Assembly: GCA_017883615.1 (NCBI GenBank)
Contig: JADGNF010000008.1
Span: 1 to 41,890, forward strand
Reading direction: 5' to 3'
Origin: Candidatus Bathyarchaeota archaeon
GTDB taxonomy: Archaea; Thermoproteota; Bathyarchaeia; Bathyarchaeales; Bathycorpusculaceae
DNA length: 41,890 nucleotides
In this document: piece by piece, positions 1-6,922 of the stretch
Numbering within the stretch: position 1 is the stretch's first letter
How the letters are laid out: each line of letters opens with the position of its first letter
The notes under the pieces: generated by a model
Databases searched by the model: none
Told to the model about the DNA's origin: nothing
Seen by the model: the letters and a program-made list of their open reading frames with translations, nothing else
Position numbers and translations under genes: made by a program

Positions 1-2
1 AA

Positions 3-1055
3 CTGGATGCCATATTGGAACGTTACCAAATTAGCTTAAACTACTCCTACACGAGCTGGATGAAAAAACTTAAGGAAATAGGGTACGAAGTTAAGAACCC
101 TGTCAAAATAGAATTCCAAAAAGATCAGTCCACTGAATCCCGCGTAGAATACATAAACAATGTACTCACAGCAAGCAAAGTTACAGCAAACGATGTTTGT
201 CAACTTGCAGAGCAAATTTATGACGTCATACAATCCGTATATGATCCGTCTTTGCCCACGGAAAGCGGAACTGTTTCCTACTGCAAACAGAAACTTGCTG
301 ACAATGCTGCTCCTTGGCTGGCTTGTGATGCCCTTGTGATGGCTATCAAGAACTGGGCAAAAGAATACAATCCCCAGATTTCGACATCTATTCTGCGCCT
401 TCAAAACGGTCTCGCCTCAATAGCAAATCTGGGCACTCAAAATGTAGCGCTGGAAGGACTGCTTGGCGAGAAATACGCTTCAATTGCTCTGGAAACAAAG
501 AAAGCAGATGAATTACGCTCCTCTTTGATTTCTGGAAAAATCAGCATTATCAATGTGGCTGCTCTTAAGAACTCGATTATGTCTTCGCTTGATGTTTCCA
601 GAAACGTCGTCTCGATTCTGTATGAGGATTTGAAAGCCAAAGAAGAATCAATTGAGAACCTTTCTCCAGTGAAAGATAGTTTCTGGGAGAAAAACGTGAC
701 TGTGAGAGAGCAAACTGCTGCTGCCATACAGAAAATCTCAGACGCCGCTAGATATACTCCGTTTGATATGTTGAAGAATCTTCCTGAGGCGCTTTCATAT
801 GTTGATCCTTGCATTTGGACAATCGAATTGTACAGTGCAAAGAACGAGTTGTTGCTGAATTATCCAGTTGCCAAGAATGCAATTGAAGACCTGCTCAAGA
901 AGAAAAAACGTGTATCAGTTCAAGACTTGCCTTTCGAAACCAAAGACGCGGCAGAATACCTGAAACTGTTCTACGGCGAGCGCCCCGGCAAATTTTCGTT
1001 CGATGAAGAAAACATGCTGCTTGAGAAAAAGAGTGTAGCAAGGGATGTTTACTAG
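3..1055 (+). CDS. Hypothetical protein, C-terminal part (cut by window edge)
   Basis: The frame is open to the left edge, so the true start lies outside the window; the TTG at 15 is only the first possible start codon inside it. About 350 residues are visible. They are rich in Lys, Glu, Leu and Ala and look mainly helical, with no membrane span, signal peptide, cysteine cluster or nucleotide-binding motif that I can see. The C-terminal 60 residues contain a lysine run followed by an acidic stretch. I do not recognise the family. It could be the helical C-terminal half of a larger protein. It ends at TAG 1053-1055, and no obvious partner gene follows on this strand before the tRNA. Confidence 0.6.
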   Translation: MDAILERYQISLNYSYTSWMKKLKEIGYEVKNPVKIEFQKDQSTESRVEYINNVLTASKVTANDVCQLAEQIYDVIQSVYDPSLPTESGTVSYCKQKLADNAAPWLACDALVMAIKNWAKEYNPQISTSILRLQNGLASIANLGTQNVALEGLLGEKYASIALETKKADELRSSLISGKISIINVAALKNSIMSSLDVSRNVVSILYEDLKAKEESIENLSPVKDSFWEKNVTVREQTAAAIQKISDAARYTPFDMLKNLPEALSYVDPCIWTIELYSAKNELLLNYPVAKNAIEDLLKKKKRVSVQDLPFETKDAAEYLKLFYGERPGKFSFDEENMLLEKKSVARDVY

Positions 1056-1286
1056 ACGTCTCTTTAGGGCAAGTGGGCTTATAGAATAACAATTAATGGT
1101 CTATTAGTAAGAAAGCATTCATGGATTTAATAATCGCCACGGACTTTCAGAAAAGAACGACGAAGAAAAGCTGGGGAGTCTTTGTGTTTGCAGCTTACTT
1201 GCGACTTTTGTCTGCATTTAGAGAAAATTAAAGAACGTTGGAGATTAATCTGACCATTTTTGTTTTACAAAGAGTGCGTGAATATG

Positions 1287-1415
1287 TGGTGGGGCCGCTG
1301 GGATTTGAACCCAGGATCGCCTGCGCCCCAGGCAGGTATCCTATTTTGGAACTCAGGAAATTTTCCTAGGATACAGGAAAATCCCTCAGGTTTGTCCAAA
1401 CTAGACGACGACCCC
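1287..1415 (-). tRNA. tRNA-Pro (anticodon GGG) with a ~52-nt insertion in the D-loop
   Basis: Read on the minus strand, the acceptor GGGGTCG (from 1415) pairs with CGGCCCC (1297-1291), followed by discriminator A and an encoded CCA (1289-1287). The anticodon stem is CCTGC/GCAGG around loop CTGGGGC, giving anticodon GGG. The T-arm is CTGGG-TTCAAAT-CCCAG. The D-arm starts normally (GTCTAGTTTGG) and ends normally (TAGGAT), but about 52 extra bases lie between these parts. Removing them leaves a standard ~77-nt tRNA, so the insertion is most simply an intron near position 20. It contains a 7-bp hairpin (TTTTCCT/AGGAAAA). I could not draw a strict bulge-helix-bulge motif at the exact junctions, so the splice sites are uncertain. 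Confidence 0.85.
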
Positions 1416-1655
1416 ACATCTGCTGCTCTAATTTTGTTAGGGTAAAGTTTTCAATACGTTGATTAGACTTAAATGTTCCGTCATCAGGGGAACGTTGCCA
1501 CATTGGTTGAATCCGTAACAACTGTGATTTATGATTTTTTACCGTCCCTTCTTCTTGTAGAGATTGTTTCCCCTTCCTTAATCAGGCATGTGTCAAGACA
1601 AATAAGGATGTTTCCGCACATTTACAAATTACATTAGTGAAGGCAGGTTCATTGG

Positions 1656-2354
1656 ATGAGCAGAAAAACCATATACTTCCATCACAGCTTCTTAGCTTTC
1701 GCCATTCTTCTGTTGTTGCTAATCACTGTTCTTGCTTTGGTTTTTGTAGGCGTCGTGGGTGTCGCGTTCTCCAACATAGGCTTCACTCCCGCCGTTATCC
1801 TATTGATTTTGGTAGGTACCCTTCTGGGAAGCGCCGTAAATATTCCACTCTTCAAACTCAAAACCGCCGTGCCTATAACTCGGGAAGAATACGTGAACCA
1901 TTTTGGTGTTTTCTATCGTATTCCAAAGGTCGAGTATAGCCAAGCAATAACAATTGTTGCTATAAACGTTGGAGGCGCATTGATTCCCACAGCCGTAAGC
2001 ATTTACCTGCTCAGCAGAGCGGCTCCCTCTATGATTTTGGTCAGTCTTGTTGGTGTTGCAGTCGTCGCTTTGGTTGCCCGCGCTGTTGCCAGACCTGTGA
2101 AAGGTATTGGCATAGTCACACCCGCGTTCATTCCGCCAATAGCGGCAGCAGTCGCCGCGCTGGTTCTCGCTCCTTCTGAACCGCGAACAGTGGCTTACGT
2201 CGCAGGTGTTCTGGGGACTCTTATAGGGGCTGACCTCTCAAACCTTGGTGTTATTAAGAAACTTGGGGCTCCCGTTGCAAGCATAGGTGGCGCTGGCACC
2301 TTCGATGGCGTTTTTCTCAGCGGCATAATCGCAGTGCTTCTAGCTGGAATATAG
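1656..2354 (+). CDS. DUF1614 family membrane protein
   Basis: This 232-residue protein has about seven hydrophobic segments. Its C-terminal signature contains GADLSNLG followed by GAPVASIGGAGTFDG, which I recognise from the DUF1614 family of archaeal and bacterial membrane proteins. The biochemical role of that family is not known to me. The first hydrophobic segment begins around residue 12. The short loop around residues 70-80 (PITREEYVNHFG) is likely soluble. The ATG at 1656 is preceded by a purine-rich GAAGGCAGG, a plausible ribosome site. It is the only gene on its strand here and converges on the amt gene downstream. Confidence 0.8.
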   Translation: MSRKTIYFHHSFLAFAILLLLLITVLALVFVGVVGVAFSNIGFTPAVILLILVGTLLGSAVNIPLFKLKTAVPITREEYVNHFGVFYRIPKVEYSQAITIVAINVGGALIPTAVSIYLLSRAAPSMILVSLVGVAVVALVARAVARPVKGIGIVTPAFIPPIAAAVAALVLAPSEPRTVAYVAGVLGTLIGADLSNLGVIKKLGAPVASIGGAGTFDGVFLSGIIAVLLAGI

Positions 2355-2401
2355 GAAGACCTTCAAACTTGAAATGGGAAAAAGATTCGAAAGCAAGTTC
2401 T

Positions 2402-3697
2402 CTAGTCTAGGTGGTACGCTTCTTCTCCGTGCTGGCTGATGTCTAAGCCTGCGTCTTCTTCCTCTTGGCTAACTCGCAGCGGTGTAAACACGTTTACTAG
2501 TCTAAGCAGCAAATAGGAGCCCACAAAAGAAAACACCGAAACCACCACAACCGCCAGCACCTGAACTTCAAGTTGGTAGGCGTTGCCGTAGAAAAGCCCG
2601 CTTACATTGTTGATCAGCGTCGTCGCGAACAAGCCAACTGCTACTGCGCCAATGATGCCGCCGATTCCGTGGCAAGCAAAAACGTCTAGGGTGTCGTCAA
2701 TTCTCGATCTTCCAGACCGCCAATTAGCAACCAAATTTGAAATAATGCCGGCAGCCAAACCGATTATGACTGCGGCTGTAACCGTGACGTACCCCGATGC
2801 CGCCGTAATCGCAGCTAACCCGCACACGGCACCCACAGAGATACCAACCGCAGAAGGCTTACCCTTAATGAGCCAGTCCATAAGCATCCAGGAGACCGCT
2901 GCTGCGGCAGCTGCCAAATTCGTGACGACAACAGCTGAAACCGCCAAAGAATCTCCCGCTAACGCGCTTCCACCGTTGAATCCGAACCAGCCAAACCAAA
3001 GCAACCCTGCACCCAAAATGACGTAAGGTATGTTTGTGGGTTTGAACTCGGTTGCCGGGGAGACTGGCGCTCCGCTTTTGCCGTTCAACGCTTTTGAGTA
3101 ATCTTTCCAGTAAACGCAACCTTTTCGTCTGCCCACGATCAACGCAGCCGCCAGTGCGCTTAAGCCCGCTGCTATGTGCACGACGATTCCGCCCGCAAAA
3201 TCCACGGCGCCTAAAACGTGGAGCCACCCGCTGGTGTTCCACATCCAGTGAGCGATGGGCGAATAAATCAGTGTGGACCACAAAACTACAAAGATGAGTA
3301 GGCTTTTGAAACGGATTCTTTCCGCACAGGCACCGATGATTAATGCTGGGGTTATGGCGGCGAACTTTAGTTGGAACCCAAAGAATAGGAGTTCGGGAAT
3401 TTTCGGCGCGTAGGGGCTGACGCTGTTTATGCCTATACCGTTTAGTCCAACGAGTGACAGGTTGCCTATGATGCCTCCGATGCTGGCTCCGTAAACTAGG
3501 CTGTAGCCCCAGAACAACCAGATAAGGCTGACAACGGCGAATATTATGAGGCACTGAACCAGGGTAGAGACAAGGTTTTTTCTTCGAACCAATCCGCCAT
3601 AGAAGAAGCTTAACGCTGGAGTCATGAGCATAACGAGGGCTGTGGACATGAGAACCCATGCGATGTCGCCTGCCCCGAAAGTTGGTACTGCAGACAT
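2402..3697 (-). CDS. amt: Ammonium transporter (Amt/MEP/Rh family), copy 1
   Basis: This 431-residue, roughly eleven-span channel conducts ammonium across the cytoplasmic membrane. Family motifs are present: FFYGGLVRRKN near the N-terminus, the GACAERIRF segment, DFAGGIVVHIAAG in the middle, and the conserved DDTLDVFACHGIGGI stretch, whose histidine is one of the paired pore histidines. The N-terminus is short with no cleavable signal. It lies 209 bp downstream of a second, clearly related amt copy on the same strand and has its own TATA box and palindrome. No glnB/glnK gene is adjacent, although a PII gene next to amt is the usual arrangement. Confidence 0.95.
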   Translation of the reverse strand: MSAVPTFGAGDIAWVLMSTALVMLMTPALSFFYGGLVRRKNLVSTLVQCLIIFAVVSLIWLFWGYSLVYGASIGGIIGNLSLVGLNGIGINSVSPYAPKIPELLFFGFQLKFAAITPALIIGACAERIRFKSLLIFVVLWSTLIYSPIAHWMWNTSGWLHVLGAVDFAGGIVVHIAAGLSALAAALIVGRRKGCVYWKDYSKALNGKSGAPVSPATEFKPTNIPYVILGAGLLWFGWFGFNGGSALAGDSLAVSAVVVTNLAAAAAAVSWMLMDWLIKGKPSAVGISVGAVCGLAAITAASGYVTVTAAVIIGLAAGIISNLVANWRSGRSRIDDTLDVFACHGIGGIIGAVAVGLFATTLINNVSGLFYGNAYQLEVQVLAVVVVSVFSFVGSYLLLRLVNVFTPLRVSQEEEDAGLDISQHGEEAYHLD

Positions 3698-3726
3698 TTC
3701 CAGCGCCCTCCTAAATTGAATGTTTA

Positions 3727-3754
3727 TTCATTCATGAATGAAGAAATATTTAAA
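3727..3754 (-). promoter_or_regulatory. amt copy 1 promoter with palindromic operator candidate
   Basis: A perfect 16-bp palindrome, TTCATTCATGAATGAA, occupies 3727-3742. Directly upstream on the minus strand is a TATA-like TTTAAATA at 3747-3754. Transcription would be expected to start about 25 bases downstream of the TATA box, at the edge of the palindrome, so a bound protein could block initiation. The amt start codon is at 3697. Which regulator binds is not visible. Confidence 0.5.
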
Positions 3755-3870
3755 CTATTCATTTAATCTGCACAAAAATTCAATACGGGACAACTGTTCA
3801 AGACACAGACGCTCACAGAAACAAATGCACAATTGTCTAAGCCAAAGTGGCGATAATTAGGAAAAGTGTT

Positions 3871-3898
3871 CAAAAAACAAGGGGGGGAGTTTTCCCCT
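3871..3898 (-). terminator. Terminator after amt copy 2
   Basis: On the minus strand a GGGG-AAAACT-CCCC hairpin (3884-3897) is followed by a T-run (the A-run at 3872-3877 on the plus strand). It begins 9 bp past the stop codon of amt copy 2, so the two amt genes are probably separate transcripts. Confidence 0.6.
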
Positions 3899-3906
3899 GA
3901 ATGCAT

Positions 3907-5205
3907 TTAATCCAGTTGGAAGGCTTCTTCTCCGTGTTCACTCAGGTCCAAACCTGCATCTTCTGCTTCGGGGCTGACTCTAAGCGGCGAGATCAAGTTC
4001 ACGAGCCTAAGCAGTGCATACGAGCCGAAGAATGAAAACGGCACCACCACCGCGACAGCTGCTAGCTGGGCTAGGAACTGGTGGATGTTTCCGTATATCA
4101 GGCCACTTGCGCCGCCTACTGCCGCCGAGGCGAATATGCCGGTGCCGATTGCACCCCATATCCCGCCTACACCGTGGCAAGCGAATACATCCAAACTATC
4201 GTCAATTCTGGATCTACCTGATCTCCAGCTGGCGACGAGGTTTGAGATTATGCCTCCTATGAAGCCCATTAATAGAGCTGCCGTTGGGGTAACGAAGCCT
4301 GAAGCAGGCGTGATGACAACTAGGCCGACGACTGCACCGACTGCCATGCCGACTGCTGAAGGTTTGCCCTTTGTAATCCAGTCCACCATCATCCAGCTGA
4401 TTGCAGCGCCTGCTGCTGCCAAGTTTGTGACTACCAAAGCTGAAACTGCCAAGTCGTTTGCTGCCAACGCGCTGCCTGCGTTAAAGCCGAACCAGCCAAA
4501 CCACAATAACGCTGCCCCCAACAGGACGTATGGGATGTTGGTTGGCTTGAATTCGATTTTGCCTTTGGCGTCGATTTCTTTCATGTGTTGCTTCCATGGG
4601 ACAGCGCAACCTTTTCGTCTGCCGACTACGAGGGCTGCAGCGAGAGCGGAAACACCAGCAGATATGTGGACAACTAAACCGCCTGCGAAGTCAATAGCAC
4701 CTATGCCCTTGAGCCATCCCTCGGGGTTCCAGACCCAATGGGCAATTGGCACGTAAATGAATGTTGACCAAAGCACTATAAAGATGAGCAGCGAACGGAA
4801 CTTAATTCTCTCTGCGCAAGCACCGATGATCAGCGCGGGAGTGATAGCAGCGAACTTGAGCTGAAAAGCAAAGACCAATAACGTGGGTATCGTTGGCGCT
4901 AGTAGCGGAGAGACGTCGTGTATGCCTACGCTAGTTAAGCCGAAGAGGGATAGATCACCTATGATGCCATGGAAGCTTGGCCCAAATGCCATGCTGTAAC
5001 CCCACAGCGCCCATACGACGCTCATCACTGCAAATATGATAAAGCACTGTGCAATTGTGGATACAAGGTTTTTCTTGCGCACTAAGCCGCCGTAAAAGAA
5101 GCCTAATGCGGGGGTCATTAGCATGACTAGGGCAGTTGCGGTTATTACCCACGCAACATCTCCAGAATTTGTTGGTATGACTGCACTCATGTTTTCGTTC
5201 ACCAT
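3907..5205 (-). CDS. amt: Ammonium transporter (Amt/MEP/Rh family), copy 2
   Basis: This 432-residue paralogue of the downstream amt gene shares nearly all its motifs: FFYGGLVRKKN, GACAERIKF, DFAGGLVVHISAG and DDSLDVFACHGVGGI with the pore histidine. The two proteins are similar along their whole length, consistent with a tandem duplication followed by divergence. The N-terminus, starting MVNENMSAV, allows an alternative start at the second Met (residue 6), where it lines up with copy 1. A terminator-like hairpin follows the gene, and a separate promoter region lies upstream, shared divergently with a small RAM-domain gene. There is no PII gene in the cluster. Confidence 0.95.
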   Translation of the reverse strand: MVNENMSAVIPTNSGDVAWVITATALVMLMTPALGFFYGGLVRKKNLVSTIAQCFIIFAVMSVVWALWGYSMAFGPSFHGIIGDLSLFGLTSVGIHDVSPLLAPTIPTLLVFAFQLKFAAITPALIIGACAERIKFRSLLIFIVLWSTFIYVPIAHWVWNPEGWLKGIGAIDFAGGLVVHISAGVSALAAALVVGRRKGCAVPWKQHMKEIDAKGKIEFKPTNIPYVLLGAALLWFGWFGFNAGSALAANDLAVSALVVTNLAAAGAAISWMMVDWITKGKPSAVGMAVGAVVGLVVITPASGFVTPTAALLMGFIGGIISNLVASWRSGRSRIDDSLDVFACHGVGGIWGAIGTGIFASAAVGGASGLIYGNIHQFLAQLAAVAVVVPFSFFGSYALLRLVNLISPLRVSPEAEDAGLDLSEHGEEAFQLD

Positions 5206-5657
5206 TTATGGGTTTTTTACAGTTGTTATTGAATGTTTAGTCTTTTCTGTGCATTTATGCTAAACAAGTATTTAAAACTACCCGTTTGAAATGCCAAATC
5301 ACGAAATACTGCACAAACGTTTACAAAAACAAACCAATTTCAAAGTAACATTCAGCCAGGCTCTCAAAAAAATGCTACGATTTGAAATCTGTTCAAAAAT
5401 CCTGTGATTAAACATATATTACTTTTGCCGACTATTTCAAAAAATAGAACCAGTTTCGATTCCAAATCTATCAGATTTCCATGAGACTGAATGGGAGGGG
5501 AAGCTGTATCCCGAGAAATTCTTCAGTATTTTGGACAAAGGTTTATTGATTTTGCTGGTTAACTTATTTTCTTCCAGCATTACACAAAATTTATATACAA
5601 AGATACAGTGTTTAAAGGTAAAACTGGACAAAACCACAAAAGGAGCAATAGAAAAAC
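5206..5657. promoter_or_regulatory. Divergent control region between amt copy 2 and a RAM-domain gene
   Basis: This 452-bp stretch holds no credible gene. On the minus strand, TTTTAAATAC near 5268-5278 is a plausible TATA box for amt copy 2. Downstream of it lies an inverted repeat, GTTTAG (5235-5240) with CTAAAC (5260-5265), overlapping a small palindrome GCATTTATGC (5251-5260). On the plus strand, TTATATA at 5591-5597 is a TATA box for the RAM gene, and AGGAG at 5641-5645 is its ribosome site. The middle, 5280-5580, is A/T-rich with nothing I can name. Confidence 0.5.
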
Positions 5658-5897
5658 ATGAAAGCATACATACTCTTAAGCACCAAACCTGGCACCTCGT
5701 TAGATGTAGTCCAAAAGATAAAAGAAAAAGTCAAAGAAGCAATAATCGCAGATGCCATTTTTGGCAGATACGATGCCATAATCATCTTAGAGGCGCCCGC
5801 GCTTGAAAACATAAACCAAGTAGTCTACAAAATCATCGAAAAAGACCCCAACGTTATCCGCACCGAAACCTCAATTGTGCTCTCGCCGATGAAGTAG
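5658..5897 (+). CDS. Stand-alone Lrp/AsnC ligand-binding (RAM) domain protein
   Basis: At 79 residues this is a complete effector-binding domain of the Lrp/AsnC family (AsnC_trans_reg, about 75 residues) with no helix-turn-helix. The beta-alpha-beta pattern fits: AYILLSTKPG, then a helix, the FGRYDAIIIL strand turn, a second helix, and the terminal RTETSIVLSPM strand. Such domains form dimers and octamer-type rings that bind amino acids in their interfaces. Alone they may modulate full-length Lrp partners by co-assembly; that role is inference here. Its position divergent from amt suggests a nitrogen-status role. A TATA box and AGGAG support the ATG at 5658. Confidence 0.85.
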   Translation: MKAYILLSTKPGTSLDVVQKIKEKVKEAIIADAIFGRYDAIIILEAPALENINQVVYKIIEKDPNVIRTETSIVLSPMK

Positions 5898-5921
5898 ACA
5901 AGCAGAAAACTGCGAAATCAA

Positions 5922-5940
5922 CCCTTTTTTCTTTTTCTTT
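5922..5940 (+). terminator. T-rich terminator after the RAM-domain gene
   Basis: An almost uninterrupted run of T (TTTTTTCTTTTTCTTT) starts about 25 bp after the stop codon. T-tracts of this kind terminate archaeal RNA polymerase without needing a hairpin. Confidence 0.6.
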
Positions 5941-5986
5941 AAATTCAGATTTTTAATTCAGCAAGAAAAGATAACCGCGTTTCTAT

Positions 5987-6019
5987 GAAAAAATTGCTAA
6001 GCCCAGTCAAGATTGGGCT
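5987..6019 (-). terminator. Hairpin terminator at the end of the kdp-side RAM gene
   Basis: A perfect 6-bp stem, AGCCCA (6000-6005) with TGGGCT (6014-6019), overlaps the stop codon of the gene ending at 6007. On the minus strand it is followed by a T-run (5988-5993). Confidence 0.65.
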
Positions 6020-6297
6020 GTGGAAAGTTGGGTTTCTTCGTCGCATTTTGGCCCTTTGTGAGCCTTCAAAACGATGGAGCTAACGGTGCTTTTTATTCCT
6101 TTGATTTTCATGATTTTGTTCTTGAGAATGTCTCGGAACTCTTCTATGTCGGTTGCTGAGACCAAGGTGACTATGTCAAATTCCCCGGTTACTTCGTAAA
6201 GTTCCTCGAGGTGGTCAAGTTTTGCAAGTGCTTCAAGTACGTCGTCCATTTCGGGTGCTTCGACAAATATATCTACGAATGCTAGTAGTTTGGCCAT
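6007..6297 (-). CDS. Stand-alone Lrp/AsnC RAM-domain protein, kdp-linked copy 2
   Basis: This 96-residue protein is a single AsnC-type ligand-binding domain with no DNA-binding part. The core includes YEVTGEFDIVTLVSA, the typical strand-turn of the family, followed by EEFRDILKNKI and KGIKSTVSSIVL. It closely resembles the gene at 10815-11105, including a shared C-terminal HKGPKC tail outside the usual domain. The two copies sit at either end of the kdpABC genes on the same strand. It has its own TATA box and a short leader. Function is inferred only from family and position: perhaps a small-molecule sensor that assembles with a full Lrp regulator. Confidence 0.85.
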   Translation of the reverse strand: MAKLLAFVDIFVEAPEMDDVLEALAKLDHLEELYEVTGEFDIVTLVSATDIEEFRDILKNKIMKIKGIKSTVSSIVLKAHKGPKCDEETQLSTAQS

Positions 6298-6344
6298 ATT
6301 GGTCGTCTTGCCATATTGGACATGCGTATGGGATATTTATACTT
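6293..6344 (-). promoter_or_regulatory. Promoter and direct-repeat operator candidate of the RAM gene
   Basis: On the minus strand a TATA-like AGTATAAATATCC lies at about 6331-6343. Downstream, the 10-bp sequence GCCATATTGG (plus-strand reading) occurs twice, at 6293-6302 and 6310-6319, 17 bp apart. The first copy covers the start codon. CCA-TAT-TGG is nearly symmetric, so each copy could be a dimer site placed to block transcription or translation. Confidence 0.45.
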
Positions 6345-6452
6345 TGCTTGTCAATTGATTAACTAATAAAATACTTGCGCGACAGATGAAAATCAAAACG
6401 AGGTTGAACTTGAAAAATAGATGTGAGCGGATTCCCAAGAACTTAAAGATAA

Positions 6453-6911
6453 TCAAGAGATTGAGAATTCGCTGTAAACTGTAGAGTACTGTTTTATGAG
6501 GCCGATATTGATTTTTAGGACGTTTACGTATGGGCTTCCGAAAATCCACCAGGTGCCTTCTTGATTTTGGTTTACTATGCTTGTTAGGGAATCAACGGGG
6601 ATTCCTGTAGCGTTGCTAATCGCTGGGATCTGCGAGTACGCATCTTGTAAAGTTATGTCTGGGTCCACTCCTGAAGCAGAATCGTTTCTCGGATGGAAGA
6701 AAATGGGCATTGTGAAGGTTTGCGCTATCAAATTTGAACCGATTGGTTTTCCGTTAAACTGGACGATTTCTCCGTTTGCTTGATACGGAAAGAAAACTTG
6801 GGCGATACCCGTAACAATGAGGGGGAAGAACAGCCCGCAAATCAACAGCGAAACTATTGCTAACCCCAAGATCGGTTTGAAGTTATATTTTTCTTTGTTT
6901 TCTGTCGTCAT
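6453..6911 (-). CDS. kdpC: K+-transporting ATPase subunit C
   Basis: KdpC is the single-span accessory subunit of the high-affinity potassium pump KdpFABC. This copy has 152 residues, shorter than the roughly 190 of the E. coli protein. It has one N-terminal membrane span (residues ~14-36) and the family motifs IGSNLIAQTF, FHPRNDSASG-D and the helical segment with ATGIPVDSLTSIV. It begins 11 bp after kdpB ends, with an AGGAAGGAC ribosome site before the ATG. The usual QxxDRVxxL-type region is reduced, but the core domain that contacts KdpB seems present. Confidence 0.92.
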   Translation of the reverse strand: MTTENKEKYNFKPILGLAIVSLLICGLFFPLIVTGIAQVFFPYQANGEIVQFNGKPIGSNLIAQTFTMPIFFHPRNDSASGVDPDITLQDAYSQIPAISNATGIPVDSLTSIVNQNQEGTWWIFGSPYVNVLKINIGLIKQYSTVYSEFSIS

Positions 6912-6922
6912 TTTTGTCCTTC

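Noticed and set aside
9-18. Third copy of GCCATATTGG near the left edge
   Set aside because: It lies within a coding frame far from the direct repeats at 6293-6319; probably coincidence.
1260-1445. Open frame reading MWWGRWDLNPGSPAPQ and so on
   Set aside because: This is the antisense translation of the tRNA-Pro gene on the minus strand, a common artefact.
2865-3659. 264-codon frame on the minus strand
   Set aside because: It lies wholly inside amt copy 1 in another frame; composition rich in Arg, His and Ser is typical of a shadow.
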